64,000 bases of DNA, from NCBI GenBank assembly GCA_049650345.1, contig JBARZY010000125.1, positions 1 through 64,000 of the forward strand. The letters are read 5' to 3'. Under the pieces are notes generated by a model, which made no database searches, had not been told where the DNA came from, and saw nothing but the letters and a program-made list of their open reading frames with translations. Positions 34,201 to 43,294 of this stretch are shown piece by piece. Made by a program: the position numbers and the translations under genes. This DNA comes from Glaciecola sp049650345 (GTDB taxonomy: Bacteria; Pseudomonadota; Gammaproteobacteria; Enterobacterales; Alteromonadaceae). The first letter of the stretch is position 1; every line of letters starts with the position of its first letter.

Positions 34201-36513
34201 TTGAAAATACTTCATTTATTAACCGCACCATGGCGTTGGTTTACGCGGCACTTTGTTAAGCTAACAGTGCTTGTAATGGTATTGTTAGCTACTTACTTGA
34301 TTTATCTTGATGCCCAAATACAGCCACGTTTTGAAGGCAATAAGTGGCAAGTGCCTGCACAAATTTATGCGCGTCCCTTGGTGATAGAAACCAAACAAGA
34401 AATTACGCCGCAAGAGATCATTGATGAACTAGAGTTGTTGGGCTATAGGGGCGAAAATCAAGCAAGCCAAGTGGGGGAGTTCAGCGTTACCCAAAATACG
34501 ATTACTGTTTATCGTCGTGCGTTTTATTATCCTGATAACCATTACCCCCAACAAAGAATGCGGATTACTTGGAAAGGGACTCGCATTGCCAACATTAAAG
34601 TGCTCGACAACAATAATACCTTAAGCAGAACAAGTCTTGAACCTTGGTTAGTCTCGAGATTGGTGAGCGGCTCAAACGAAGACCGTATGTTAGTTGAAGG
34701 TGACGCCATCCCTGAATTGCTAGTTAACGGTTTAGTCATTGTTGAAGACAAAAACTTCTACTCGCACCACGGCGTTGCGCCGCTTGCAATTGTGCGAGCA
34801 CTGATGGCCAATATCACTGCTGGTCGCACCGTACAAGGGGGCAGCACCTTAACCCAGCAATTGGTTAAAAATTTGTTTTTGACTCGCCAACAAACCTACA
34901 TTCGGAAGTTACGAGAAGCGGCTATGGCTATCGTGATTGATGCCCGCTATAGCAAACGTGAAATTCTTGATGCCTATATTAACGAAGTATTTTTAGGACA
35001 AAACGGTGCAACTGCAATTCATGGTTTCGGGCTGGCGAGTCATTTTTACTTTAATAAACCGCTACACGAACTTGAAATAAGTGAAACGGCAACATTAATT
35101 GGTTTGGTAAAAGGCCCTTCTTACTACGACCCAAATCGCCGTCCAAAACGGATGACTGAGCGGCGTAATTTAGTGTTGAGATTGATGTTTGAGGCCAATG
35201 AAATTAATCGTAGTGAATATGAAGTTGCAATAAATTCACCGCTGGTGACGATAAAAAACAGCAGCTTGGCATCAGGAAAGCATCCTGCTTTTATGGATAA
35301 GGTACGTAACGAGTTAAAAGAGGTGGTGAATAATACTCAACAGCTAAGTGCTGGAGTGAAAGTATTTACCACACTCGATATTAACGCTCAGCGCCGTGCT
35401 GAAAAAGCCGTGAAGCAGGTGGTTGCGGCAAAATCTAAGGCATATAAACAAGCAGACTTAGAAGCTGCGCTGGTGATGACCGATATTAAATCGGGTGGTA
35501 TTCGCGCAATGATAGGAGGCAAAAACACTGAGTATGCCGGGTTTAACCGTGCGCTAAATGCATATCGGCCTATTGGTTCGCTCATTAAACCAGTGGTGTA
35601 TTTGCGTGCGTTGGAACAACCAGAGCGCTTTAATCTAGCGTCTACTTTGCAAGACCAACCCATTAGCTATGATGACGCCGAGGGTAAAAAATGGCGTCCT
35701 CTCAATGCCGACAAAAAGTTTAGAGGGCAAGTCATGCTTATAGAAGGCTTGGTTAATTCGTATAATGTGCCCAGCGTAAACCTTGCAGCCAGTATTGGCT
35801 TTGACGAAGTGGTGAATACGCTTAACCGTTTGGGGGCAAACAAGCAAGTTGCACCATTGCCATCTATCGCCTTAGGTGCAGTTGAATTGTCGCCGCTGCA
35901 AGTCAATCAGGTGTACCAAACTATTTCAAATGAAGGAGTGTTGCGTCCGCTGTTTTCCTTGTACGCTGTGTCTACTCATAACAACACCTTAATATGGAAA
36001 CGAGAAGAACGTTCGCAACAACGCGCCGATGAGGACGCTACATACTTACTTAATTATGCTCTGCATAAAGTAACACTAGAAGGCACGGGTAAACGTATTA
36101 AGGCGACTTTCCCTAATGTGAATATGGCGGGTAAAACCGGCACAACCGACGATTACCGCGACAGTTGGTTCAGTGGTTTCGATCGAAATCTAGTGACCAG
36201 TATCTGGCTAGGAAATGACAACAACAAACCCATTAATATGTCTGGTGCAAGTGGTGCCATGGCAGTATTTATTGCCTTGCAACAGCACCAGTCACCTAAA
36301 ACATTGGTAAGAAAATTTCCCGCATCACTTAACATTGCGCACTTCAATCAACAAACTGGCGAACGCACGCTTCCAGGTTGCCCCAATGTGGTGAGCCTTC
36401 CCGCAATTCGCGATACATTACCCGCCGCTACACCATGCAGCGCACAACCAAAAGCCATCACCCAGCCACAAAAAACAGAAAAATCCTGGTGGCAAAAACT
36501 CTTCGGCACCTAA
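34201..36513 (+). CDS. mrcB: Penicillin-binding protein 1B (bifunctional)
   Basis: PBP1B polymerises and cross-links peptidoglycan. The ~770-residue protein has an N-terminal membrane helix (about 18-38) and a UB2H-like region (about 55-140) for the outer-membrane activator LpoB. The GT51 transglycosylase has EDKNFYSHHGV and QGGSTLTQQLVKNLFLT. The transpeptidase carries the SxxK motif in GSLIKP, SxN in YNVPSVN and KTGT in AGKTGTTDDYRDSW. TTG 34201 has AGGAAA at a good distance; the TTG just before (34198) is closer than usual. The gene ends eight bases before a palindromic repeat element. Confidence 0.94.
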   Translation: MKILHLLTAPWRWFTRHFVKLTVLVMVLLATYLIYLDAQIQPRFEGNKWQVPAQIYARPLVIETKQEITPQEIIDELELLGYRGENQASQVGEFSVTQNTITVYRRAFYYPDNHYPQQRMRITWKGTRIANIKVLDNNNTLSRTSLEPWLVSRLVSGSNEDRMLVEGDAIPELLVNGLVIVEDKNFYSHHGVAPLAIVRALMANITAGRTVQGGSTLTQQLVKNLFLTRQQTYIRKLREAAMAIVIDARYSKREILDAYINEVFLGQNGATAIHGFGLASHFYFNKPLHELEISETATLIGLVKGPSYYDPNRRPKRMTERRNLVLRLMFEANEINRSEYEVAINSPLVTIKNSSLASGKHPAFMDKVRNELKEVVNNTQQLSAGVKVFTTLDINAQRRAEKAVKQVVAAKSKAYKQADLEAALVMTDIKSGGIRAMIGGKNTEYAGFNRALNAYRPIGSLIKPVVYLRALEQPERFNLASTLQDQPISYDDAEGKKWRPLNADKKFRGQVMLIEGLVNSYNVPSVNLAASIGFDEVVNTLNRLGANKQVAPLPSIALGAVELSPLQVNQVYQTISNEGVLRPLFSLYAVSTHNNTLIWKREERSQQRADEDATYLLNYALHKVTLEGTGKRIKATFPNVNMAGKTGTTDDYRDSWFSGFDRNLVTSIWLGNDNNKPINMSGASGAMAVFIALQQHQSPKTLVRKFPASLNIAHFNQQTGERTLPGCPNVVSLPAIRDTLPAATPCSAQPKAITQPQKTEKSWWQKLFGT

Positions 36514-36520
36514 ACACCAA

Positions 36521-36611
36521 AAATTAATGGGGTCAGAGTACATTATTTTCGAAATATCAAACGATAGAAAAATTGCTGATAGCGAATAATGTACTCTGAC
36601 CCCATTAATTT
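36521..36611. mobile_element. 91-bp MITE/REPIN-like palindromic element
   Basis: Two perfect 27-bp inverted arms (36521-36547 and 36585-36611) flank a 37-bp centre. The arm contains ATTAATGGGGTCAGAGTACA. Sequences with this GGGGTCAGAGTA core are, to my knowledge, widespread in marine gammaproteobacteria and often flank REP-associated tyrosine (Y1) transposase genes. This copy has no transposase and would be mobilised in trans. It lies eight bases after mrcB and could fold into a very strong hairpin that ends its transcript. Confidence 0.75.
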
Positions 36612-36810
36612 AAGGGCGCACCAAATCGGTGATGCGCTGTCTCTTTGCACATAATTGGTGCGAAAAGTCACCTTTAAATTTGTTATGGATTAACTAAGAT
36701 ATTGTTTTTATTGCAAATTAATTGTTGGCATTAGTTTTGTATTGCACCCTGTAAATTCACCAAATATCGTCCATTCATTAACGTATATTTTAAATTAGCA
36801 GGAGCAACAC
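36612..36810. other. Non-coding leader of glnK-amtB
   Basis: This AT-rich gap holds the promoter of the nitrogen operon. TTGGCA (36725-36730) and TTGCA (36742-36746) resemble sigma-54 elements but the spacing is too long. No gene was seen. AGGAG precedes glnK. Confidence 0.4.
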
Positions 36811-37149
36811 ATGAAATTAGTCACTGCAATCATAAAGCCTTTTAAGCTAGATGATGTTCGTGAAGCCATCTCGGAGATTGGCATAGACGGATTAACCGTA
36901 ACTGAAGTAAAAGGATTTGGTCGCCAAAAAGGTCACACCGAGCTATATCGTGGCGCAGAATATCAAGTTGATTTTTTACCTAAGGTAAAACTTGAAATTG
37001 CTGTGCAGTCTGATCAAGTCGAGCGTTTAGTTGAAGCCATTGTTGGTGCAGCTAAAACTGGCAAAATCGGCGACGGTAAAGTATTTGTATACGACCTACA
37101 ACAAGCCGTACGTATCCGTACTGGCGAAGTTGATACCGAAGCTCTTTAA
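36811..37149 (+). CDS. glnK: Nitrogen regulatory protein P-II
   Basis: P-II proteins sense 2-oxoglutarate and ATP/ADP and control ammonium uptake and glutamine synthesis. The 112-residue product has the family start MKLVTAIIKPFKLDDVREAL-like helix, the T-loop with the uridylylation site Tyr51 (ELYRGAEYQVDFLPKVKLE), the B-loop TGKIGDGKVFV and the C-loop VRIRTGE. Its place 28 bases ahead of amtB points to GlnK, which plugs AmtB when ammonium is plentiful. AGGAG precedes the ATG. Confidence 0.93.
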   Translation: MKLVTAIIKPFKLDDVREAISEIGIDGLTVTEVKGFGRQKGHTELYRGAEYQVDFLPKVKLEIAVQSDQVERLVEAIVGAAKTGKIGDGKVFVYDLQQAVRIRTGEVDTEAL

Positions 37150-37177
37150 CATCTAGCCATTACCAGGAGAAAACACA

Positions 37178-38404
37178 ATGGAAACTACATTTGAATTAGG
37201 GTATGCACTAGATACCTTTTATTTTTTGATTTGCGGCGCATTCGTTATGTGGATGGCGGCAGGCTTTACTATGTTAGAAGCGGGCTTAGTGCGCGCTAAA
37301 AACACCACCGAAATTTTGACCAAGAACGTAGCTTTGTATGCTATCTCATGCATCATGTATATGATTTGTGGTTACGCAATTATGTATGGCGGCGATTTCT
37401 TCTTGTCAGGTATTACTGGCGATGGCGCGACAGGTGTTGCCGAAGATGCAGCAACATATGCACCGTCTGCAGACTTCTTTTTCCAAGTAGTATTTGTAGC
37501 AACCGCTATGTCTATTGTGTCGGGTGCAGTTGCTGAGCGTATGAAGCTTTGGTCTTTCTTATTGTTCGCAGTTGTTCTAACAGGCTTTATCTATCCTATG
37601 GAAGGTGCTTGGACGTGGAATGGCGAAGCAGTGTTTGGTATGTATGTACTAGGCGACCTTGGTTTCAGTGACTTTGCAGGCTCAGGTATTGTACACATGG
37701 CGGGTGCAGCAGCTGCTTTAGCCGGTGTATTGGTATTAGGTGCTCGTAAGGGTAAATATACTGCCGACGGTAAAGCTAACGCTATCCCAGGTGCAAATTT
37801 ACCACTAGCGACCTTAGGCACATTCATTTTATGGATGGGTTGGTTTGGCTTTAACGGCGGTTCAGTATTAGCAACTGCATCTGTTGAAAGCGCGAACAGC
37901 GTAGCAGTGGTATTCATGAACACTAACATGGCTGCTGCTGGCGGTTTGGTTGCGGCATTAATTGTTGCTCGTATCATGTTCGGTAAAGCTGACCTGACTA
38001 TGGCACTTAACGGCGCACTTGCTGGCCTTGTAGCCATCACTGCCGAGCCTTCAACACCTACAGCCCTGCAAGCAACCTTGTTTGGTGCAATTGGTGGTGT
38101 ATTAGTAGTGTTCAGTATTGTTGGTCTAGACAAGCTTAAGATTGATGATCCAGTAGGTGCAATTTCGGTGCACGGTGTAGTAGGTTTACTTGGCTTGTTG
38201 TTAGTACCTTTTACTAACTCAGGTTCATCGTTCTCAGGTCAAATTATTGGTGCACTTACCATTTTCGTATGGGTATTTGTGACTAGCTTCATTGTTTGGA
38301 TTGCAATTAAAGCACTAATTGGTGTGAGAGTATCTGAAGAAGAAGAGTTTGAAGGTGTTGATGTTGCAGAGTGTGGCTTAGAAGCTTACCCTGAATTTAA
38401 ATAA
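37178..38404 (+). CDS. amtB: Ammonium transporter
   Basis: The 408-residue Amt-family channel has about 11 membrane helices. It has the conserved WMAAGFTMLEAGLVRAKNT segment, the GSGIVHMAGA motif with the first pore His, WFGFNGGS, and the second pore His in VHGVVGLLG. It imports ammonium under nitrogen limitation. AGGAG lies seven bases before the ATG. It forms an operon with glnK and is closed by a strong terminator. The acidic C-terminal tail (EEEEFEGVDVAECGLEAYPEF) is the expected GlnK-interacting region. Confidence 0.95.
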   Translation: METTFELGYALDTFYFLICGAFVMWMAAGFTMLEAGLVRAKNTTEILTKNVALYAISCIMYMICGYAIMYGGDFFLSGITGDGATGVAEDAATYAPSADFFFQVVFVATAMSIVSGAVAERMKLWSFLLFAVVLTGFIYPMEGAWTWNGEAVFGMYVLGDLGFSDFAGSGIVHMAGAAAALAGVLVLGARKGKYTADGKANAIPGANLPLATLGTFILWMGWFGFNGGSVLATASVESANSVAVVFMNTNMAAAGGLVAALIVARIMFGKADLTMALNGALAGLVAITAEPSTPTALQATLFGAIGGVLVVFSIVGLDKLKIDDPVGAISVHGVVGLLGLLLVPFTNSGSSFSGQIIGALTIFVWVFVTSFIVWIAIKALIGVRVSEEEEFEGVDVAECGLEAYPEFK

Positions 38405-38476
38405 GTCAGCATTGTTCGAATAAACAATTGAAGGGAAACGCGGCTTAATACTAATAACAATAATAGCCGCTATTAA

Positions 38477-38511
38477 ACAAAAGCCAGTAACAATAATGTT
38501 ACTGGCTTTTT
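38477..38511 (+). terminator. Terminator of glnK-amtB
   Basis: AAAAGCCAGTAAC (38478-38490) pairs with GTTACTGGCTTTT (38497-38509), loop AATAAT, followed by more T. The long perfect stem also works towards the convergent gloA gene. Confidence 0.92.
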
Positions 38512-38569
38512 TCGTTGTTATTACTTAAAAACGGTTGCGATGCTCCAGTGTTTGACTACTAGCTCAGAA

Positions 38570-39013
38570 CTACCAGCTACCCGTATTTTCCATGCTTTTC
38601 CAAGGCTCTTGCACTGGCAAGGCTTTGCCTTTTTGTAATAACTCAATAGATATGCCGTCGGGTGACTTAACAAAAGCCATATGACCGTCACGAGGGGGGC
38701 GATTAATAGTAACGCCATTATTCTGCAATGTTTGGCAAAGCTCATAAACGTTCTCTACTCTGAATGCTAAATGTCCAAACGACCTTCCAGTAGTATAAGC
38801 TTCTTCAGGATCCCAGTTATAGGTAAGCTCTATTTCAGGCGATTGCTTTTTTTCAGCAGATTCAAGGTCTTCATTTGCCGCTAAATAAATGAGCGAAAAG
38901 CGACCTTGTTCACTGTCGTAGCGTTTAGTTTGTACTAAACCCAATAGGTCACAGTAAAAGTGCAAAGACGCATCAACATCTGTAACCCGAACCATGGTAT
39001 GTAAAAATTGCAT
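38570..39013 (-). CDS. gloA: Lactoylglutathione lyase (glyoxalase I)
   Basis: GloA converts the methylglyoxal-glutathione hemithioacetal to S-lactoylglutathione. The 147-residue product shows the four metal ligands in family positions: His in QFLHTMVRV, Glu in EIELTYNW, His in FGHLAFRV and Glu in GISIELLQ. FYCDLLGL and SFGHLAF are typical. It is a little longer than the 135-residue E. coli enzyme at its C-terminus. AAGGA precedes the ATG. It is 24 bases downstream of another VOC gene on the same strand. Confidence 0.9.
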   Translation of the reverse strand: MQFLHTMVRVTDVDASLHFYCDLLGLVQTKRYDSEQGRFSLIYLAANEDLESAEKKQSPEIELTYNWDPEEAYTTGRSFGHLAFRVENVYELCQTLQNNGVTINRPPRDGHMAFVKSPDGISIELLQKGKALPVQEPWKSMENTGSW

Positions 39014-39037
39014 GTCGTTTCCTTATCTATATATGAG

Positions 39038-39385
39038 TTATTCGTGACACCAAACTGCTAGTTCATTGTTGCAAGGGTCGAGAAAGTGAAAGCGACGACC
39101 ACCGGGAAAACTAAAAATATCGGTTTTAATGTGACCACCACACTCAATGACTCGTTGTTTAGTATCTTCAAGCTGGGTAGATAATAATACTACGAGTGCA
39201 CCACCTGTGTCGGCATTAGTGGCCAAATCGGCATAATAAAAACCGCCCGCGATGCCGGCATTTTCAAAACTGCAGTAGTCAGGGCCATAATCGGTAAATT
39301 GCCAATTAAACGCATTACTATAAAAGGCTTTTATTTTAGGTAAATCGTTTGCCGGAAATTCTACATAATTAATATTATTGTTCAT
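39038..39385 (-). CDS. VOC-fold (glyoxalase/bleomycin resistance) family protein
   Basis: The 115-residue protein has the two-module VOC fold: INYVEFPANDLPKIKAFYSNAFNWQF at the start, GGFYYAD in the middle and GRRFHFLDPCNNELAVW at the end. This subgroup is usually annotated only as VOC family protein; the substrate is unknown. It is upstream of and probably co-transcribed with gloA. Confidence 0.85.
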   Translation of the reverse strand: MNNNINYVEFPANDLPKIKAFYSNAFNWQFTDYGPDYCSFENAGIAGGFYYADLATNADTGGALVVLLSTQLEDTKQRVIECGGHIKTDIFSFPGGRRFHFLDPCNNELAVWCHE

Positions 39386-39536
39386 TTGATTTTTCGCTTT
39401 TGAAGCACTTCAAGCCGTGTTTGAGTGCGTATTAAGGTGGTAGTATTTCATTACTGAGGGTACACTAAACCCTAAATTATCAAGAAATTTGCATAGCTAC
39501 CACCTATTTAATGTAAACAATAAGAGTAGAACGCGC

Positions 39537-41231
39537 ATGACATTTTTACGTACATTAGCTGCACTATCAATATTGGGAAGCACACTGCTTCCTACTCTCG
39601 CCGCCGATAGGATAACCGGTGCTACATTTGCTACTCGTTCTGAGGTAATAGCTCAAAACGGCATGGCGGCAACTAGCCAACCCCTTGCTACGCAAGTTGC
39701 CCTAGATATTTTAAAAGCCGGAGGCAATGCGGTTGATGCTGCCATAGCGGCGAATGCAATGTTGGGACTAGTTGAGCCCACAGGCAGCGGTATTGGTGGC
39801 GATTTGTTTGCCATAGTTTGGGATGCTGAAACGAAACGTTTGTATGGCTTAAATGCATCGGGTCGCTCGCCACTTAGCCTCACACTCAATGAGTTTAACA
39901 AAAAAGGCATTACCGAAATTCCTAAGTTTGGGCCGTTACCTGTGTCGGTGCCAGGTGCGGTTGACGGTTGGTTTATGCTCAGTGAGCGCTTTGGTCGTTT
40001 GCCTATGCAGCAGTTGTTAGCGCCGTCTATCAATTACGCCCGCAATGGCTTTCCGGTGAGTGAACTCATTGCGTATTATTTTGAATTAAACCAAAAGCGT
40101 ATTGGCCAATATCCAGGCTTTAATGAAACATTTACGGTAAATGGAAAAACGCCTCAAAAAGGGGAGGTGTTCAAAAATCCAAACCTTGCCACTACTTATG
40201 AAAAAATCGCTACCGGCGGCAGAGATGCCTTTTATAAGGGCGATATTGCTCGCACTATTGGCGCATTTATGGCGTCACAAGGCGGTTATTTAAGTTATCA
40301 AGACATGGCCGCGCATTATTCTGAATGGGTTGAGCCGGTATCAAGCAACTACCGTGGTTATGATGTGTGGGAGTTGCCGCCAAATGGTCAAGGCATTAGC
40401 GCACTGCAAATATTAAACATACTAGAGCTATACGACATTGAAGGCATGGGGCGAGACTCACCAGAGTTTGTACACACCTTTGTTGAAGCTAAAAAGCTCG
40501 CGTTTGCCGACCGCGCCAAGTTTTATGCTGATCCGGCATTTAACGAAATCCCCGTTGAGTGGCTTATTTCAAAAGAGTATGCCAAACAACGTCAAGCGTT
40601 GATTATGCCCAATAAAGCAGCGAAAAGAGTCGATGCAGGAAAAAATGACGGTGATACCATTTATTTAACGGTTGCTGATAAATTTGGCAACATGGTAAGC
40701 CTAATACAAAGTAATTACAGAGGCATGGGGTCGGGTATGATCCCCACCGATTTGGGTTTTGTTTTACAAAACCGCGGTGAAATGTTTGCCTTACAAGCCG
40801 GTCATTTTAACCAATATGCACCCGGTAAGCGCCCATTTCACACCATTATTCCTGCATTTATTACTCGCAACAATAAGCCGTTAATGAGCTTTGGGGTAAT
40901 GGGCGGCGGCACGCAACCGCAAATGCACGCGCAAATAGTGGTAAACATGATTGATTTTGGTATGAACCTACAAGAAGCAGGCGATGCCCCGCGTATTCTG
41001 CATACAGGCTCGAGTACTCCTATGGGTAAAACCATGATTGATGGTGGTTTTGTGAGTTTAGAAAACGGATTTAGCCAGTACACTCAACGCGAGCTGCTAA
41101 AAAAAGGGCATACATTACGCGATAGTTTAGGCGCATTTGGTGGTTATCAGGCTATTATGTACGACAGTAAAAATAAAGTGTATTACGGGGCGTCAGAGTC
41201 GCGTAAAGACGGTCAAGCAGCAGGATATTAA
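39537..41231 (+). CDS. ggt: Gamma-glutamyltransferase
   Basis: GGT hydrolyses or transfers the gamma-glutamyl group of glutathione in the periplasm. From ATG 39537 the product is 564 residues with a signal peptide (about 1-23, LPTLAADR). It is made as a precursor that cuts itself before a Thr; here that Thr is in GDTIYLTVAD. Common GGTs have TTH at this place, so TIY is a variant often seen in paralogues of the family. Other family blocks are present: GGNAVDAAIAA, EPTGSGIGGD, PTDLGFVLQNRG and GGGTQPQMHAQ. An in-frame TTG at 39489 would add 16 residues that spoil the signal peptide. The stop overlaps the next ATG by one base. Confidence 0.92.
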   Translation: MTFLRTLAALSILGSTLLPTLAADRITGATFATRSEVIAQNGMAATSQPLATQVALDILKAGGNAVDAAIAANAMLGLVEPTGSGIGGDLFAIVWDAETKRLYGLNASGRSPLSLTLNEFNKKGITEIPKFGPLPVSVPGAVDGWFMLSERFGRLPMQQLLAPSINYARNGFPVSELIAYYFELNQKRIGQYPGFNETFTVNGKTPQKGEVFKNPNLATTYEKIATGGRDAFYKGDIARTIGAFMASQGGYLSYQDMAAHYSEWVEPVSSNYRGYDVWELPPNGQGISALQILNILELYDIEGMGRDSPEFVHTFVEAKKLAFADRAKFYADPAFNEIPVEWLISKEYAKQRQALIMPNKAAKRVDAGKNDGDTIYLTVADKFGNMVSLIQSNYRGMGSGMIPTDLGFVLQNRGEMFALQAGHFNQYAPGKRPFHTIIPAFITRNNKPLMSFGVMGGGTQPQMHAQIVVNMIDFGMNLQEAGDAPRILHTGSSTPMGKTMIDGGFVSLENGFSQYTQRELLKKGHTLRDSLGAFGGYQAIMYDSKNKVYYGASESRKDGQAAGY

Positions 41232-42166
41232 TGACAACACCACAAAAAGGTATTTGTGCCGAACCCAACTTGCATGGCATGTTTTTGTTATTTAACGTAG
41301 TGAACGATGACGCTGCTGCGGTCAGGCAACAACTTGTGCAAATATTGGATGTGTTTGAATACTTCGATGACGAACATTATGAAGCGATGGTGTCGGGCGT
41401 AATTGGTATTGGTAGCGCATTTTGGGATGAATTGTACCCTGATCAACGCCCCGCAGATTTGTCATCCTTTCCGGATATGCAATGTGAAGATCGCTGCGCG
41501 CCAGTGCTACCTTGCGATTTATTTGTGCAAATACGAGCCGACCGCCTTGATATTTGTCAAGCGATTGGGCTAGAAGTAATGCGCATGTTAAAGCTGCATA
41601 CCGAGCTTGTAGAACAAGTACAAGGCTTTCGGTATTTAGACGGGCGAGATTGGACTGGCTTTGTGCTTGGAGACAACAATCCAAGAGGCCGCAAAAAGTT
41701 TGATATTAGCTTAGTGGGGCAGCATGAGTCAGAATTTGTGGGTGGGTCGTACATTCATATACAACGGTATCGTCATGACATGGCTAAATGGAACACCTTG
41801 TCAGAAAAGCGCCAGCAACAAGTCATGGGTAAAACCAAAGAACATAATTTAGATGTGGTGGGCTCGGGCCTTGATTCGCACGCGTTTAGAACGAAATTGG
41901 TTGGGGCGGGTGGTGAGTTTCCCATATTACTTGATCAAAGCATGCCATATGGCGATATGGCCACACAAGGCTTATATTTTGTGGCTTGCAGTAGCCATCC
42001 TAGTGCGTTTAAAAACTATCTATATAGCAGAATTTATGGTGACGGAAATGGCCACTATGACAAACTGCTCGATTATTCGAATGCCGAAACCGGCGCTGCG
42101 TTTTTTGCGCCTTCCATACAGTTTATACGCACACACGTAAACCAAATTTCTGATATCAATGGCTAA
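41231..42166 (+). CDS. Dyp-type heme peroxidase
   Basis: The 311-residue protein belongs to the dye-decolourising peroxidases. It has the GxxDG motif as FRYLDGRDWTG, in which the Asp acts in peroxide cleavage, a conserved heme-side segment GSYIHIQRYRHDM, the proximal His region GSGLDSHAFRT and the later GLYFVACSSHPSAFKNYL. No signal peptide is seen, so it is probably cytoplasmic. It is translationally coupled to ggt (TAATG), an unusual pairing that suggests a shared oxidative or sulfur-compound stress role (inference). Confidence 0.88.
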   Translation: MTTPQKGICAEPNLHGMFLLFNVVNDDAAAVRQQLVQILDVFEYFDDEHYEAMVSGVIGIGSAFWDELYPDQRPADLSSFPDMQCEDRCAPVLPCDLFVQIRADRLDICQAIGLEVMRMLKLHTELVEQVQGFRYLDGRDWTGFVLGDNNPRGRKKFDISLVGQHESEFVGGSYIHIQRYRHDMAKWNTLSEKRQQQVMGKTKEHNLDVVGSGLDSHAFRTKLVGAGGEFPILLDQSMPYGDMATQGLYFVACSSHPSAFKNYLYSRIYGDGNGHYDKLLDYSNAETGAAFFAPSIQFIRTHVNQISDING

Positions 42167-42231
42167 GTGGACGCTCTGTTATCAAACTATTTAACTGATG
42201 GCGATTTATCTAAACTGACTGAAACGTTTGT

Positions 42232-43293
42232 TTATAATTTTACTTTACCATCCCAATCATCAGCATACATCAGGCTATTACAAAGCGTTAGATGATACTC
42301 AAGTACTTTATCAGCGGGATACAATGCTTGCGCATTGCGGAATACATCAATTGCAGCTTGGAAGTACTTGTCGTTTCGGAGTGCAACACCTTCTTCTATT
42401 AACTTCTTGCAAGCATTACGGGTGTCTATCTCGTCTTGCGATAAATGCTGATAAATTTCAATAATTTCAATGCTGCTACTTTTACCGCGTAAATACACGG
42501 TGTCGATACTGCGCCACGCAAAGTCAAGCTTCTCGCTGGCTGCATTTACTAGTTCTCTACTAGCAAGAATGTCACTGCTAAAACGCTGAGTCAGGGATTC
42601 TATACGCTGGGCAATATTCACGGTGTCGCCTAATACGGTGGTATCCATGCGATCGTCTGAGCCAACAGTCCCTAAAATAACTGGCCCAAAGTGCAAACCT
42701 ATACCATTGTTAATTGGTTCGTATCCACTGTTTGCACGGTGGTGATTGTATAAGCGCAACGCTTTTTGTAAGCCCAAAGCGGCTTGTACCGCATCACTTG
42801 CCTTGTCTGACGCGCTACCTTGGGGATGGTCAAACAAGGCCATAATAGCGTCGCCAATAAACTTGTCTATAAAGCCATAATTGTCATGAATAGGGGCGTT
42901 CATACGCACAAAATATGAATTTAAAAAGTTCATGAGTTGCTGAGGCGACATTTTTTCTGACAAGCTAGTAAAGCCACGAATGTCACAAAACATCATCGCC
43001 ACTTCATCCTCACTGGCAAACCCAAGTTTAAGCGACTCAGCGCCACCCATAGCAAAGTGATCAACAAACTGACGCGGAACAAACTTTTGAAAGGTTTGAA
43101 GCATATGCTGCGCTTCGTCGGCTTTTTGCAATATTGGATCGTTATGAATATTGCTTTGTACAGGGGGCTTTATTGTGCGCGCAACTTTAGGAGGCACAGA
43201 TGCTGTGAGTTGTTTTCGTTGCAACCACCACAATGCGGTAATATATACCGCATACAATGCTATGACACATGTAGTGATGATTGTCCAAAACAT
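42232..43293 (-). CDS. Membrane-anchored class III adenylate/guanylate cyclase
   Basis: The 353-residue protein has one N-terminal membrane helix (about 5-24), a linker, and a class III cyclase domain (about 90-240). The motifs look intact: the metal Asp104 in MFCDIRGFTSLSE, Lys144 and the second metal Asp148 in FIDKFIGDAIMALF, and LGDTVNIAQRIE with the transition-state Asn226 and Arg230. A TPR-like helical C-terminus follows. It should make cAMP (or cGMP). It begins one base after the hemL stop, in a tight unit with pyrB and hemL, so its synthesis seems tied to those genes. Confidence 0.9.
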   Translation of the reverse strand: MFWTIITTCVIALYAVYITALWWLQRKQLTASVPPKVARTIKPPVQSNIHNDPILQKADEAQHMLQTFQKFVPRQFVDHFAMGGAESLKLGFASEDEVAMMFCDIRGFTSLSEKMSPQQLMNFLNSYFVRMNAPIHDNYGFIDKFIGDAIMALFDHPQGSASDKASDAVQAALGLQKALRLYNHHRANSGYEPINNGIGLHFGPVILGTVGSDDRMDTTVLGDTVNIAQRIESLTQRFSSDILASRELVNAASEKLDFAWRSIDTVYLRGKSSSIEIIEIYQHLSQDEIDTRNACKKLIEEGVALRNDKYFQAAIDVFRNAQALYPADKVLEYHLTLCNSLMYADDWDGKVKL

Positions 43294-43294
43294 A

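Noticed and set aside
36725..36746. Possible sigma-54 promoter (TTGGCA and TTGCA) upstream of glnK-amtB
   Set aside because: The two elements are 11 bases apart, while sigma-54 promoters need the GG and GC pairs at about 10 bases; here GG and GC are 15 apart.
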